Shown: positions 9,186 through 17,963 of the stretch, piece after piece
Numbering within the stretch: the stretch's first letter is position 1
Layout of the letters: each line of letters begins with the position of its first letter
Source: VAUL01 sp964603155
GTDB lineage: Bacteria > Desulfobacterota > Desulfuromonadia > Desulfuromonadales > BM103
Assembly (NCBI GenBank): GCA_964603155.1
Contig: CAZRTZ010000004.1
Location: 30,104-94,103 of the forward strand
Direction: 5' to 3'
DNA: 64,000 nucleotides
The notes under the pieces: generated by a model
Seen by the model: the letters and a program-made list of their open reading frames with translations, nothing else
Told to the model about the DNA's origin: nothing
Databases searched by the model: none
Made by a program: the position numbers and the translations under genes

Positions 9186-10232
9186 TCATCGGCTGCGCCA
9201 TTGACTGCAAAACCACATCCAGGTCAGCAGTGCTGTCAGCAGGCGCCCCGGCGGGTGCGCGGTGAGCGGTTCGAACCAGCGGCGGAATCCGGTGACGACC
9301 TTCGTGGCCTGATCGACCGAGAGGTCGGCATTCCGTCGCACCGCCCGCCACAGGGCGATCTGCCAGGCGTTGCCACGCACGAACTCCCCGGTTCGATACC
9401 ACAGGTGCAGGCGCGACCGCCACGACAGCTGCCGCAGCAACCGGTCGACCAGGCGAAAGTAAGGGGCAAGGTGCAGTGGCCTGGTGCGGTCCTGGGAACG
9501 GTAGATCTCCGGGGCCCGCAGCAGAGGCTCGTCCCAGCCGATCGTGGCAAAATTCATCAGCAGGGCATTCAGCGTCTGGCGCTGCCGAAACCCTTCGGTT
9601 TGAAAGCGGCGTGGTGAGGTGACAATCTCCGCCGGCAGCAGACGCCATCCGCCGAGCCGGCGGATCCGTTCGGCCAGCAGGGTGTCCTCCAAAACCGCCA
9701 GCCCCTCGCGAAAACCGCCCAGTTCCTCAAAAAAACCGGCCGGCAGCAAAAAGCCCTGATCGCCGTGGATCGTCCCGGCCAGGCCGAGCCGTGCCTTGAC
9801 TTCGCAATAACGATAGGGCAGCGGATCATCCCGCTCCGTCACGGCAAAGCGCAAGGCGAAGCGGCCGGCCACCCGCAGAGAACCTGACGCGGCCAGACGG
9901 TCGAGGGCAGCGCGCAGGGCCACCGGATCGCCGATGCGGCTGTCGGCATGCAGGAAGAGCAGCCAGCCCCCCCGGGCACGTGCCGCACCGCGGTTGAGCT
10001 GGGAGCCCCGTCCGGGCGTTCCGCAAAGGATTTCACCCCTGAGGTCGAGGCGGTCAAGCTCCACGGCCGCCAGCTGCGGCGTGCCGTCGCGGGAACCGCC
10101 GTCGCTGATCAGCACTTCGAACTCGACTCCGGTCTGGGCGGCGAGATCGGCAAGTAAAAGCGGAATGGTTGCCGCCTCGTTCAGCGTCGGAATGACCACG
10201 GTCAGTTCCGGAGCTACCGCCTCACTCCTCAC
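9186..10232 (-). CDS. Family 2 glycosyltransferase (TIGR04283-like)
   Basis: The 348-residue protein has a GT-A fold: ELTVVIPTLNEAATIPLLLADL at the start, ISDGGSRDGT near residue 42, and FLHADSRIG at about 93-101, the metal- and sugar-nucleotide-binding region. The pattern LNRGAARARGGWLLFLHADS is typical of the glycosyltransferases next to radical-SAM/selenodomain proteins (TIGR04283), but this copy has an extra C-terminal region of about 120 residues ending in a hydrophobic LLTALLTWMWF segment. Acceptor unknown. The only in-frame start is a GTG within the CTCACTC tandem array, which also supplies the ribosome-binding site. Confidence 0.8.
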   Translation of the reverse strand: MRSEAVAPELTVVIPTLNEAATIPLLLADLAAQTGVEFEVLISDGGSRDGTPQLAAVELDRLDLRGEILCGTPGRGSQLNRGAARARGGWLLFLHADSRIGDPVALRAALDRLAASGSLRVAGRFALRFAVTERDDPLPYRYCEVKARLGLAGTIHGDQGFLLPAGFFEELGGFREGLAVLEDTLLAERIRRLGGWRLLPAEIVTSPRRFQTEGFRQRQTLNALLMNFATIGWDEPLLRAPEIYRSQDRTRPLHLAPYFRLVDRLLRQLSWRSRLHLWYRTGEFVRGNAWQIALWRAVRRNADLSVDQATKVVTGFRRWFEPLTAHPPGRLLTALLTWMWFCSQWRSR

Positions 10233-10260
10233 TCCTCACTCCTCACTCCTCACTCCTCAC
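10221..10260. repeat. Heptanucleotide tandem array (CTCACTC)
   Basis: Forty bases made of about 5.7 perfect copies of CTCACTC. On the minus strand it reads GTGAGGA repeated, so each unit offers both an AGGAG ribosome-binding site and a GTG start codon. It covers the 5' end of the glycosyltransferase gene. Confidence 0.97.
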
Positions 10261-10267
10261 AAAAAAG

Positions 10268-10296
10268 GGGGGGACAGAATTCCATTCCGTCCCCCC
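10268..10296. repeat. GGGGACAG-type hairpin repeat, copy 3
   Basis: Arms GGGGGGACAGAAT (10268-10280) and ATTCCGTCCCCCC (10284-10296) pair with a single A-C mismatch around a three-base loop. It lies between the metK stop and the glycosyltransferase start, next to the heptanucleotide array. Confidence 0.85.
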
Positions 10297-10329
10297 TTCC
10301 CTGCCATTGCCCACGTGTTCAGGCGCAGC

Positions 10330-11499
10330 TTACAGCTTTGCCCACTCGCGCAGGGCCTCGACCTTGTCGGTCTTTTCCCAGGAGAACTCGGGGAGTTCCC
10401 GACCGAAGTGGCCGTAGGCGGCGGTCGCCTTGTAGATCGGCCGCAACAGGTCGAGCATGTTGACGATCCCCTTCGGGCGCAGGTCGAAGTGCTCGCGCAC
10501 CACCTGGGTCATCTGCTCGTTGCTGAGCTTGCCGGTACCGAAGGTCTCGACCATGACGCTGGTCGGCTCGGCCACACCGATGGCGTAGGAGACCTGCACC
10601 AGGCAGCGCGTCGCCAGCCCTGCGGCGACGATGTTCTTGGCCACGTAGCGGCCGGCGTAGGCGGCCGAGCGATCGACCTTGGAGGGATCCTTGCCGGAGA
10701 AGGCCCCACCGCCGTGGGGTGCGGCCCCACCGTAGGTGTCGACGATGATCTTGCGTCCGGTCAGACCGCAGTCACCCTGGGGGCCGCCGATGACGAAACG
10801 GCCGGTCGGGTTCACCAGGTACTTGACCTTCCCTTTGACCAGCTCCGGCGGCAGCACCGGCTTGATGATCTCCTCGATGACCCCTTCGCGAATCTCCTCC
10901 ATGTCGATGTTCGGCGCGTGCTGGGTGGAGATGACCACGGTGTCGATGGCAGCGGGCTTGCCGTCGACGTAACGCACCGTGACCTGCGACTTGGCATCAG
11001 GGCGCAGCCACCACAGCTGCCCGGTCTTGCGCAGCATCGACTGCCGCTCGACCAGGCGGTGCGAAAGATAGATCGGCAGCGGCATCAGCGTCGGAGTCTC
11101 GTCGACCGCGTAGCCGAACATCAGCCCCTGGTCGCCGGCCCCCTGGTCGAGACCGTCATCATAGGCGCGGTTGACCCCCTGGGCGATATCCGGGCTCTGC
11201 TTGTCGTAGGCGACCAGAACCGAACACCCCTTGTAGTCGATGCCGTACTCGGTATTGTCGTAGCCGATCTCCTTCAACGTTTCGCGGGCGACGCCGATGT
11301 AGTCGACGTTGGCGGCGGTGGTGATCTCGCCGGCCAGCACCACCAGACCGGTGTTGCACAGCGTCTCGGCCGCGATGCGCGAATGCTTGTCCTGCTTGAT
11401 GATGGCATCGACGATGGCATCGGAAATCTGGTCGGCGACCTTGTCCGGATGCCCCTCGGAGACCGACTCGGACGTGAAGAGAAAATCCTGTGTGCTCAT
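10330..11499 (-). CDS. metK: S-adenosylmethionine synthetase
   Basis: MetK makes SAM from methionine and ATP. The 389-residue enzyme has FTSESVSEGHPDKVADQISDA at the N-terminus (GHPDK at 16-20 binds ATP), GAGDQGLMFGYA in the middle and GGGAFSGKDPSKVDRSAAY, the P-loop-like and metal-binding region. The length is normal. It starts with ATG at 11499; the promoter and any riboswitch upstream fall in or near the 100-N gap and cannot be judged. ahcY downstream handles the product of SAM-dependent methylation. Confidence 0.97.
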   Translation of the reverse strand: MSTQDFLFTSESVSEGHPDKVADQISDAIVDAIIKQDKHSRIAAETLCNTGLVVLAGEITTAANVDYIGVARETLKEIGYDNTEYGIDYKGCSVLVAYDKQSPDIAQGVNRAYDDGLDQGAGDQGLMFGYAVDETPTLMPLPIYLSHRLVERQSMLRKTGQLWWLRPDAKSQVTVRYVDGKPAAIDTVVISTQHAPNIDMEEIREGVIEEIIKPVLPPELVKGKVKYLVNPTGRFVIGGPQGDCGLTGRKIIVDTYGGAAPHGGGAFSGKDPSKVDRSAAYAGRYVAKNIVAAGLATRCLVQVSYAIGVAEPTSVMVETFGTGKLSNEQMTQVVREHFDLRPKGIVNMLDLLRPIYKATAAYGHFGRELPEFSWEKTDKVEALREWAKL

Positions 11500-11518
11500 G
11501 AAACGACTCCTTGCGGAT

Positions 11519-11618
11519 NNNNNNNNNNNNNNNNNNNNNNNNNNNNNNNNNNNNNNNNNNNNNNNNNNNNNNNNNNNNNNNNNNNNNNNNNNNNNNNNNN
11601 NNNNNNNNNNNNNNNNNN
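11519..11618. other. Assembly gap (100 N, length unknown)
   Basis: A run of exactly 100 Ns, the usual placeholder for an unknown distance, between metK and ptsI. It abuts a heptanucleotide array, which probably caused the break. Genes may be missing here. Confidence 0.99.
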
Positions 11619-11680
11619 TGACGATTGACGATTGACGATTGACGATTGACGATTGACGATTGACGATTGACGATTGACGA
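11619..11680. repeat. Heptanucleotide tandem array (TGACGAT)
   Basis: Sixty-two bases of nearly nine perfect TGACGAT units directly against the N-gap, so the true array may be longer. It lies downstream of ptsI and upstream of metK, in non-coding DNA. Confidence 0.97.
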
Positions 11681-11720
11681 AAACTAGTCCCGGTGCAGCT
11701 TCAAGTCAAGAGATAACCGT

Positions 11721-13505
11721 TCACAACGCCGTGCCTTCGAAGATCTCCGGGAAGCGCTGGCGCAACTCGGCCTCCAGCGTTGTCACCACTTCGTGGGCGG
11801 TGGGCAGTTGCATGAGGCGGTCGAGCAGCGCCTGCATCTCCGCCATGCTGGCCTGACGCATCAGCCGCTTGACGCGCGGGATGGCGGCTGGATTCATCGA
11901 CAACTCGGTAAAGCCGAGGGCGATCAATATCAGGGCATAGAGCTGCTCGCCGGCCATCTCGCCACAGATCGAGACCTCGATGCCCGCGGCACGCGCCGCA
12001 CGACAGACCATGCGCAAGGCGCGCAACACCGCCGGATGCAGCGGTTCGTAAAGGTAGGCGACGTGCTCGTTGCCACGGTCGATCGCCAGGCAGTACTGGA
12101 TCAGGTCGTTGGTCCCCACGGAGAAAAAGTCGACCTCGCCGGCCATGACTTCGGCCAGCAGGACTGCCGAAGGCGTTTCGACCATGATCCCCAGTGGCAA
12201 CCGGCCGACCGCAACCCCTTCGTCAAGCAGTTCCTGGCGGTACTTCTCTAACAGATGCCGGCAGGCACGGATCTCCGCCACCCCGGAAATCATCGGGAAC
12301 ATCACCCGCAGATTGCCGTGGGCCGATGCGCGCAGGATCGCCCGCAACTGGGTACGGAACAGCGCCCCCTCCTTGAGCGAAAAGCGGACCGCACGCAACC
12401 CCATGGCCGGATTGAGCTCATCGAGCAGGTTCAATTCCGGGACGAATTTGTCACCGCCGACATCCAGGGTGCGGATCGTCACCGGATGGGGAGCCATCGC
12501 CTCGACCGCCGCCCGGTAGGCCTGATACTGGGCCTCCTCGTCGGGAGGTTCGGCGGAGGCCATGAAGAGAAACTCGGTGCGGAACAGACCGATCCCCTCG
12601 ACGCCCTGCTGACGCGCAGTGCGGATCTCCTCGGCGATTTCAATGTTGCCGCGCAGCGCCACACTGTGCCCGTCGCGGGTCACTGCCGGGAGTTTGCGAT
12701 AACTCTCCAGCTCTTTTTCCAGGTAGTCGTAGCGCTGTTTGCGGGCCAGGTACTCGCGGAACGTCGCCGCGGAGGGGTTGAGCACCACCGTCCCGGTCGA
12801 ACCGTCGATGATCAGCGGCATGCCGGTCTGCACCTGGGTCGTCACGTTTTCCAGGCCGACCACCGCCGGGATCCCCAGGGAGCGGGCAACGATTGCGGTA
12901 TGCGAGGTGCGCCCGCCGACATCGGTGACGAAGCCGATGACCTTGCTACGGTCGATCTGCATGGTATCGGCAGGGGAAAGGTCGTGGGCGACCACGACCA
13001 CCTGCTCGCTCAGCCCCTTCAGGTCTTCGCGCACCTCCCCCAGGAGGTTGCGCATCAGGCGGTCACCGACGGAGTCGACATCGGAGCGCCGCTCGCGCAG
13101 GTATTCGTCTTCGATGCTGTCGAACATCTGCCGGAGCTTGCGCAGGGTGCGGCCCAGGGCCCCTTCGGCGTTGATCAGTTCGGAGCGGATCAACTCAAGG
13201 GTATCGTTGATCAGCATCTGGTCATCGAGGATCAGCAGATGGGTGTCGATAATGTAGATGTGCTCGCCGATGCGCTGGTCGCTGATCTGCGCCTTGACTT
13301 CGTGCAACTGGTTCCGGGCCTTCTCCACCGCAGCCAGGAAGACGGCGATCTCGGCTTCAACCTCCTGGGGGAGAATGCGCCGCTCGATCCCGGCCACCCG
13401 GGCCCGGTTGAGCAGGTGGCCGCGGGCAATCGCCACCCCCGGCGAGGCGCCAATGCCGATCAGGATCGTGTCCTGCGGGAGGTCAGAGCTCGCCGAAACC
13501 ATCAT
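11721..13505 (-). CDS. ptsI: PTS enzyme I (PEP-protein phosphotransferase)
   Basis: Enzyme I takes phosphate from PEP and gives it to HPr. The 594-residue protein has the usual three parts: an N-terminal HPr-binding helical domain, the swivelling phosphohistidine domain with GGRTSHTAIVAR (active His202), and the C-terminal PEP barrel with GVGTNDLIQYCLA-type sequence (FFSVGTNDLIQYCLAIDR) and EVSICGEMAG. It overlaps ptsH by 23 bases, so translation is probably coupled. It is the last gene of the hpf-ptsN-hprK-rapZ-EII-ptsH-ptsI run. Confidence 0.96.
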   Translation of the reverse strand: MMVSASSDLPQDTILIGIGASPGVAIARGHLLNRARVAGIERRILPQEVEAEIAVFLAAVEKARNQLHEVKAQISDQRIGEHIYIIDTHLLILDDQMLINDTLELIRSELINAEGALGRTLRKLRQMFDSIEDEYLRERRSDVDSVGDRLMRNLLGEVREDLKGLSEQVVVVAHDLSPADTMQIDRSKVIGFVTDVGGRTSHTAIVARSLGIPAVVGLENVTTQVQTGMPLIIDGSTGTVVLNPSAATFREYLARKQRYDYLEKELESYRKLPAVTRDGHSVALRGNIEIAEEIRTARQQGVEGIGLFRTEFLFMASAEPPDEEAQYQAYRAAVEAMAPHPVTIRTLDVGGDKFVPELNLLDELNPAMGLRAVRFSLKEGALFRTQLRAILRASAHGNLRVMFPMISGVAEIRACRHLLEKYRQELLDEGVAVGRLPLGIMVETPSAVLLAEVMAGEVDFFSVGTNDLIQYCLAIDRGNEHVAYLYEPLHPAVLRALRMVCRAARAAGIEVSICGEMAGEQLYALILIALGFTELSMNPAAIPRVKRLMRQASMAEMQALLDRLMQLPTAHEVVTTLEAELRQRFPEIFEGTAL

Positions 13506-13758
13506 TGATCAAGGCCCTGATTGCCTGCATCGCCTCGGCCGCGTCCTCTCCGCTGGTCGTGACCCGCAGTTGCGAACCGACCGGTGCGGCGAGCATCAGC
13601 AGCCCCATGATGCTCTTGCCGTTGACCTCTTCCCCTTCCTTGGCGACGGTCACGTCCGCCTTGAAACGGTTGGCCGCCTGCACCAGCTGCGCAGCGGCGC
13701 GAGCATGCAGCCCGAGGCGATTGATCAGCACGAAATCGGCGCTCTCGGTTGTTGGCAT
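13483..13758 (-). CDS. ptsH: Phosphocarrier protein HPr
   Basis: HPr relays phosphate from enzyme I to EIIA domains. The 91-residue protein has NRLGLHARAAAQLV with the active His18, and NGKSIMGLLMLAA with Ser49, the regulatory serine phosphorylated by HPr kinase; hprK is present in the same operon, so both sites are likely to be used. It follows the EIID stop by three bases with AAGGGG as its ribosome-binding site. Confidence 0.96.
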   Translation of the reverse strand: MPTTESADFVLINRLGLHARAAAQLVQAANRFKADVTVAKEGEEVNGKSIMGLLMLAAPVGSQLRVTTSGEDAAEAMQAIRALINDGFGEL

Positions 13759-13761
13759 CGG

Positions 13762-14517
13762 TTACCCCTTGATAAGCATGGCCAGCCCCAGCAGGCCGGC
13801 AGTCGTCGTGAGGAGCAGAACGAAACTGGTGACACCGCGCCGGGCCAGCCCGGCATAAAGCAGAACGAGCGGAAGCAGCATTATCCCCCAGCCCACGGCG
13901 ACCCCCTGCTGACTGCAGCCGCTTTCGACCAGCAGGGCACAGAGAACACCAAGGAGGATGATCGTTCCTGACTTGACGCGAATGGCGATATCGGGGAGGC
14001 GCAGCCGCTGGAGCGTCTCCACCGCGCCAACCCCTTGCCGGAAACCGATCAGCAGCCCACCGCAGCGGCAGAGCAGGTGCGGCAGGTTGTAGACCAGCAG
14101 CAGCACCAACGGCGCCCACAAAAAACCCTGGATGGCCAGCAGCAGGCCGATCACTGCCGCGAGAGGGCGAATCGCCCCCCAGAACAGGGCGTCCCCCATG
14201 GCCGCGTAGGGCGCCATCACCATCTGCTGAAAACCCGACCCATCCACCACCGCACCGGCATCTCCCTGACGGTCGGCTTCCAGGCGCAGCACGGTCCCCG
14301 TGACCCATGGCGCCAGATACGGATGCGTGTTGAAATAGGTCGTGTATCTCTCCAGCAGCTCAGGGGGCAATTGGCGACCATAGAGATGCCTGAGCCCCGG
14401 CAACAGCTGGTAGAGGAAACCGAGATTCTGCAGCCGGTCGAAATTCCAGCTGGCCTGCAGCAGAAACGACCGGCCGCAGCAGTGCAGCATGGTTGCGAAC
14501 GGCAGCCTGACCGACAT
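13762..14517 (-). CDS. PTS mannose/fructose/sorbose-family EIID
   Basis: The 251-residue membrane protein is the EIID subunit of a mannose-type PTS. It starts MSVRLPFATMLHCCGRSFLLQASWNF and contains the family features FNTHPYLAPWVTGTVLRLE and APYAAMGDALFWGAIRPL, then several hydrophobic helices ending in LLGLAMLIKG. Together with EIIC it forms the sugar channel. It begins two bases after the EIIC stop; GGGG upstream serves as ribosome-binding site. It is slightly shorter than many EIID proteins. The sugar cannot be told from sequence. Confidence 0.9.
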   Translation of the reverse strand: MSVRLPFATMLHCCGRSFLLQASWNFDRLQNLGFLYQLLPGLRHLYGRQLPPELLERYTTYFNTHPYLAPWVTGTVLRLEADRQGDAGAVVDGSGFQQMVMAPYAAMGDALFWGAIRPLAAVIGLLLAIQGFLWAPLVLLLVYNLPHLLCRCGGLLIGFRQGVGAVETLQRLRLPDIAIRVKSGTIILLGVLCALLVESGCSQQGVAVGWGIMLLPLVLLYAGLARRGVTSFVLLLTTTAGLLGLAMLIKG

Positions 14518-14519
14518 GG

Positions 14520-15215
14520 TCACCCCCTGACCAGGAGCAGCAACTGGGTGCAGCCGAAGGCCGCGCCGAACCAGACGTAGCCACGGCTGACATTCAGGGT
14601 GCCGAGCAGCACGGCGGCCCCGATCAGGGTAAAGCTGAGCTGCAGGCTCGCCCCCGCCTGTTGAATCGCCGCGAGCAGCGGCGATCCGGCCACGGCGAGC
14701 AACAACGTTCCACCGCCGACAATCACGGTACAGCTGAACAGGCTGGCCACTGCGAAATGAAGCAGCCCGGCCAGATGCAGCCGCTCGATGCGTCGGGCAT
14801 CCCCTGCCGAGGCAGCAGCCAGAGCCAGGTTTTCCAGACGGCCGTTGGCACGCCGCACCCAGCGTTCGCCGTATTGTCCGACCAGACCGAGAGGGAGGGC
14901 GGTCAGCGTCGCCAGGAGCACTGTCGGGATGCCCGTCACGGCGAACTGCTGCTGCACCGTCAGAGTCAGAACCGTGGCCCCGATCGCCACCTGGGTGTCG
15001 TCCGGCGGGATGGCGGCCCCGACCGGCAGCCGGCCCAGCCAGAGCAGCTCCAGCAATATTCCGACCTGCAACCCCGCCAGCGGGATGCCGAGCAACCATC
15101 CGGTCAGGCTGGCTGCCACCAGCGGCCGGCAAACCATGCTTTGCAAAAACGCCACCCGGTCGAAGCCGAGCAGCACGGCGAGCGTCCCCGCCGTCAGGTA
15201 CTCGCCCGTCCCCAT
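14520..15215 (-). CDS. PTS mannose/fructose/sorbose-family EIIC
   Basis: This 231-residue polytopic protein begins MGTGEYLTAGTLAVLLGFDRVAFLQSM and includes LLELLWLGRLPVGAAIPPDDT, the conserved EIIC-Man core around the substrate site. The start is the ATG at 15215, which lies two bases past the EIIB stop; a longer open frame upstream is the shadow of the EIIB gene. It is paired with EIID. The protein is shorter than enteric EIIC (about 265 residues), the difference being mostly at the C-terminus. Confidence 0.9.
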   Translation of the reverse strand: MGTGEYLTAGTLAVLLGFDRVAFLQSMVCRPLVAASLTGWLLGIPLAGLQVGILLELLWLGRLPVGAAIPPDDTQVAIGATVLTLTVQQQFAVTGIPTVLLATLTALPLGLVGQYGERWVRRANGRLENLALAAASAGDARRIERLHLAGLLHFAVASLFSCTVIVGGGTLLLAVAGSPLLAAIQQAGASLQLSFTLIGAAVLLGTLNVSRGYVWFGAAFGCTQLLLLVRG

Positions 15216-15216
15216 G

Positions 15217-15705
15217 TCAGCCGCCCCCGCTGCGCAGCATCTGTTCCCACCCCTGCTCACGGTCGGCGGGGATGCACTGGGAGACGATGGTGACACCACA
15301 GGCCGCAACCTGACGAAGGTTGTCGATATCGTCCTGGTCGAGGGCAATGGTGCAGCTATAGCGATTCTTCCCCTCAGCGGTATGCATGTTGCCGAGGTTC
15401 AACCTGGTGTAGCCGATACCGAGGCGTTGCGCGCGCAAGGCATCGACGGAGTTGGCAAAGAGCAGCAGGACGCGTTTTCGTCCGGTATCGGGCAAGGCCA
15501 GGAAAGCGACGGCCTCCTCCAGGGTGCCAATCATGAGCTTGATGGAACTCGGTACCGCAGCCTGCATGATCATGCACTGCAACGGCGTACGGGCAACCTC
15601 GTCGTTGGCAACCACGATGCAATCCGCCTGGACATAGGGGACCCAGGCTTCCAGGACCTGGCCATGGATCAGACGGCTGTCGACACGAGTGAGCACCAGA
15701 GACAT
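15217..15705 (-). CDS. PTS mannose/fructose/sorbose-family EIIB
   Basis: The 162-residue cytoplasmic EIIB receives phosphate from EIIA and passes it to the sugar. The active site VDSRLIHGQVLEAW contains His14, and the family features NDEVARTPLQCMIMQAA and NLGNMHTAEGKNR follow. It lies seven bases after EIIA. The intact histidine argues that the phosphorelay works rather than being vestigial. Confidence 0.94.
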   Translation of the reverse strand: MSLVLTRVDSRLIHGQVLEAWVPYVQADCIVVANDEVARTPLQCMIMQAAVPSSIKLMIGTLEEAVAFLALPDTGRKRVLLLFANSVDALRAQRLGIGYTRLNLGNMHTAEGKNRYSCTIALDQDDIDNLRQVAACGVTIVSQCIPADREQGWEQMLRSGGG

Positions 15706-15712
15706 TTGAACC

Positions 15713-16120
15713 TCAGCCTTGCCGGGAGAGCAACTCGCCGGCCACCATGATCCCTTCGCGGGCCTGGTCTTTGAGAAACACGGCCAGTGCGGGCAAGCGG
15801 TGGCTGCTGCGATAGCTGAAGAATTTAAGCAGCATCGGCAGGTTGACGCCGGTGAGCAGTTCGACCCGTTCCGGCTCGAGGAGGGTCATGCCGATATTGC
15901 TCGGCGTACCGCCGAACATGTCGGTCATTACCAGCACCGCTTCGCAGCCGTTGCCAGCCTGTTCGATCGCCTGAAGCAGCCGTCCCCGCAACTCATCGGG
16001 AGGCTCGCCGCGCGACAAGCTGAGAGCCAGCGCAGACGGCTGTGCGCCGATGATCAGCTCCGCTGTCGCCAGGAGGGACTCTCCCAGCGTGCCATGTGTT
16101 GCCACCACCAGGCCGATCAT
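15713..16120 (-). CDS. PTS mannose-family EIIA
   Basis: A free-standing 135-residue EIIA-Man domain: MIGLVVATHGTLGESLL with active His9, and VLVMTDMFGGTPSNIGM, the conserved acidic and glycine region near residue 66. In E. coli the same domain is fused to EIIB; here A and B are separate. It overlaps the rapZ stop by four bases (ATGA), and its position next to hprK suggests a regulatory as well as transport role. Confidence 0.94.
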   Translation of the reverse strand: MIGLVVATHGTLGESLLATAELIIGAQPSALALSLSRGEPPDELRGRLLQAIEQAGNGCEAVLVMTDMFGGTPSNIGMTLLEPERVELLTGVNLPMLLKFFSYRSSHRLPALAVFLKDQAREGIMVAGELLSRQG

Positions 16121-16980
16121 GACGCCCCCCTGTTCAGATCACGATGGCTGACGTCCACGGCACAGCCGGTACCGAGCAGGTAAGGGCGCAACTCCTCGAC
16201 GATGGCCACGCTGCGGTGACGCCCGCCGGTACAACCGACGGCCACGGTGAGGCTGCTTTTCCCTTCCTGCTGGCAGCGCGGCACCTGGAAGAACAGCAGC
16301 TGCCTGATCTGCTGCAAATAGCGCTGGCAGTCGGGCTGCCCCAGGACAAACTGGCTGACCGCGGGATCAAGCCCGGACAACGGCTTGAGTTCCGGAACGA
16401 AATGGGGGTTTTCCAGAAACCGCACGTCGAAGACCAGGTCGGCTTCGAGCGGCAACCCGTAGCGGAAACCGAAGGAGAGCAGATGGATGGGCAGACTGCC
16501 GGCAGCGGCCTCAGGACCGAACACCACGCTCAACACCCGCTGGCGCAGCTGGTGGACATTGGTCGCGGAGGAATCGATCACCACTGTCGCCGCGCGCTTG
16601 AGCTCGACGAGCATGTCCCGCTCACGGGCAATCGCGGCGGCTATCCCCTCGTGCTGCGCCAGAGGGTGACGGCGGCGGGTTTCGGAAAAACGTCGCATCA
16701 GCTCGGCATCGGCCGCCTCGAAGAAAAGAATTTCCAGAGACTGGCCGGTCGCCTGCAGACCGGCGAGAATTTCGTAGGCGGCGCTGAGAAAGTCGCGCCC
16801 GCGGGCATCGACGACCACGGCGACATGCCGGTAGCCGCGGTCGGTCAAAGCGAGGAATTCAGGGAGCAGCGGCAGCGGCAGGTTGTCGACGACGAAGAAG
16901 CCGGCATCTTCGAGAGCCCGGGCACCGGTACTCTTGCCCGAACCGGAGAGCCCAGTCAGGATGACCAGACGGCGACTCAC
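16117..16980 (-). CDS. rapZ: RNase adapter / nucleotide-binding protein RapZ
   Basis: The 287-residue protein has a Walker A motif GLSGSGKS at residues 10-17, NLPLPLLPEF after it, and the C-terminal hallmark VAVGCTGGRHRSVAIVEEL. RapZ in enterics targets the sRNA GlmZ to RNase E and senses glucosamine-6-phosphate; relatives in other bacteria (YvcJ) hydrolyse GTP. GlmZ-type RNAs are not known outside enterics, so the role here is open. It overlaps hprK and EIIA by four bases each, tying it to the PTS. Confidence 0.94.
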   Translation of the reverse strand: MSRRLVILTGLSGSGKSTGARALEDAGFFVVDNLPLPLLPEFLALTDRGYRHVAVVVDARGRDFLSAAYEILAGLQATGQSLEILFFEAADAELMRRFSETRRRHPLAQHEGIAAAIARERDMLVELKRAATVVIDSSATNVHQLRQRVLSVVFGPEAAAGSLPIHLLSFGFRYGLPLEADLVFDVRFLENPHFVPELKPLSGLDPAVSQFVLGQPDCQRYLQQIRQLLFFQVPRCQQEGKSSLTVAVGCTGGRHRSVAIVEELRPYLLGTGCAVDVSHRDLNRGAS

Positions 16981-17960
16981 TCCAGATTGCTCCCGATGAT
17001 GGTGTGGGCATGCAGACGGGCCGCTTCGGCCATGCGCTGCTCAAGGCGGGCCTCGAACTCGACGGCACTGTGGTAGCCCATCTCCTTGAGCAACTGGTTG
17101 CGTGCCGCCACTTCGACGATCCCGGTCATATTGCGTCCCGGCCGCACCGGCAGGGTCAGGATCGGCAGCTTCACGCCGAGCAGTTCGTAATGGCGATCCT
17201 CGATGCCGAGCCGGTCGTATTCGGCACCGTCCTGCCATTCGGCCAGTTCGATGACCAGGTCGATCTTCTTGCGCTCGCGAATCGCCGCCACACCGAACAG
17301 ATGCTTGATGTTGATGATCCCCAGCCCCCGGATCTCCATGTGGTAGTGGAGCAGGTCGCTCCCCTCGCCGAAAAGCACCGCCGGGTACTTGAACCTCACC
17401 TTGACCACGTCGTCGGCCACCAGGCGATGCCCGCGCAGCACCAGATCGAGGGCGCATTCGCTCTTGCCGATACCGCTCTTGCCGATGAGCAGCACGCCGA
17501 CGCCGAGGACATCGACCAGGACACCGTGGACCGTGGTCTGCGGTAGCAGACGTTCCTCGAGATACTGGGTGATCAGGGTAATGAAGGTTGAACTGACATG
17601 GTGGGTACGCAGCAGGGGGATGCCATGACGTTCCACGGCCGCAAGCAGCTGCGGCTGCGCCGTCAGCCCCTTGGTGATGATGAAGCAGCAGATTCCCAGG
17701 GCGCAAAGCTGTTCGAGGTTCTGCGCAGCGCGGTCCGCATCGCTGGCGATGATCTCGTCGAGGTAGGTCAGCTCGGTGGAACCGAGAATCTGAATCCGGT
17801 CCGGATGAAGGTTGTTGGTGTAGCCGGCCAGTGCCAGGCCGGGCTTCTGGATGCGCGGCATCTGCACGACCCGCGCGAGTCCACCTTCCCCGCCAAGCAG
17901 TTCAAGGTCGAGGCCGGCTTCTTTCTCGGCAAGCAGGTCGGCAATGCTGAGCTTCGCCAT
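16977..17960 (-). CDS. hprK: HPr kinase/phosphorylase
   Basis: HprK phosphorylates and dephosphorylates HPr on its regulatory serine. The 327-residue protein has an N-terminal regulatory domain and, from about residue 135, the kinase domain with Walker A GKSGIGKS (160-167), LVADDVVKV, and the signature EIRGLGIINIKHLFGVAAI. The length equals that of characterised HprK. Present in many proteobacteria, usually next to ptsN and rapZ as here; in these organisms it is thought to serve regulation rather than classical catabolite repression. Confidence 0.96.
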   Translation of the reverse strand: MAKLSIADLLAEKEAGLDLELLGGEGGLARVVQMPRIQKPGLALAGYTNNLHPDRIQILGSTELTYLDEIIASDADRAAQNLEQLCALGICCFIITKGLTAQPQLLAAVERHGIPLLRTHHVSSTFITLITQYLEERLLPQTTVHGVLVDVLGVGVLLIGKSGIGKSECALDLVLRGHRLVADDVVKVRFKYPAVLFGEGSDLLHYHMEIRGLGIINIKHLFGVAAIRERKKIDLVIELAEWQDGAEYDRLGIEDRHYELLGVKLPILTLPVRPGRNMTGIVEVAARNQLLKEMGYHSAVEFEARLEQRMAEAARLHAHTIIGSNLE

Positions 17961-17963
17961 GGG

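Noticed and set aside
11619..11680. CRISPR array
   Set aside because: Units are 7 nt, directly abutting with no spacers; a simple tandem repeat.
13762..15132. 456-residue EIID fusion
   Set aside because: The N-terminal half is out-of-frame EIIC; a separate EIIC gene explains that DNA.
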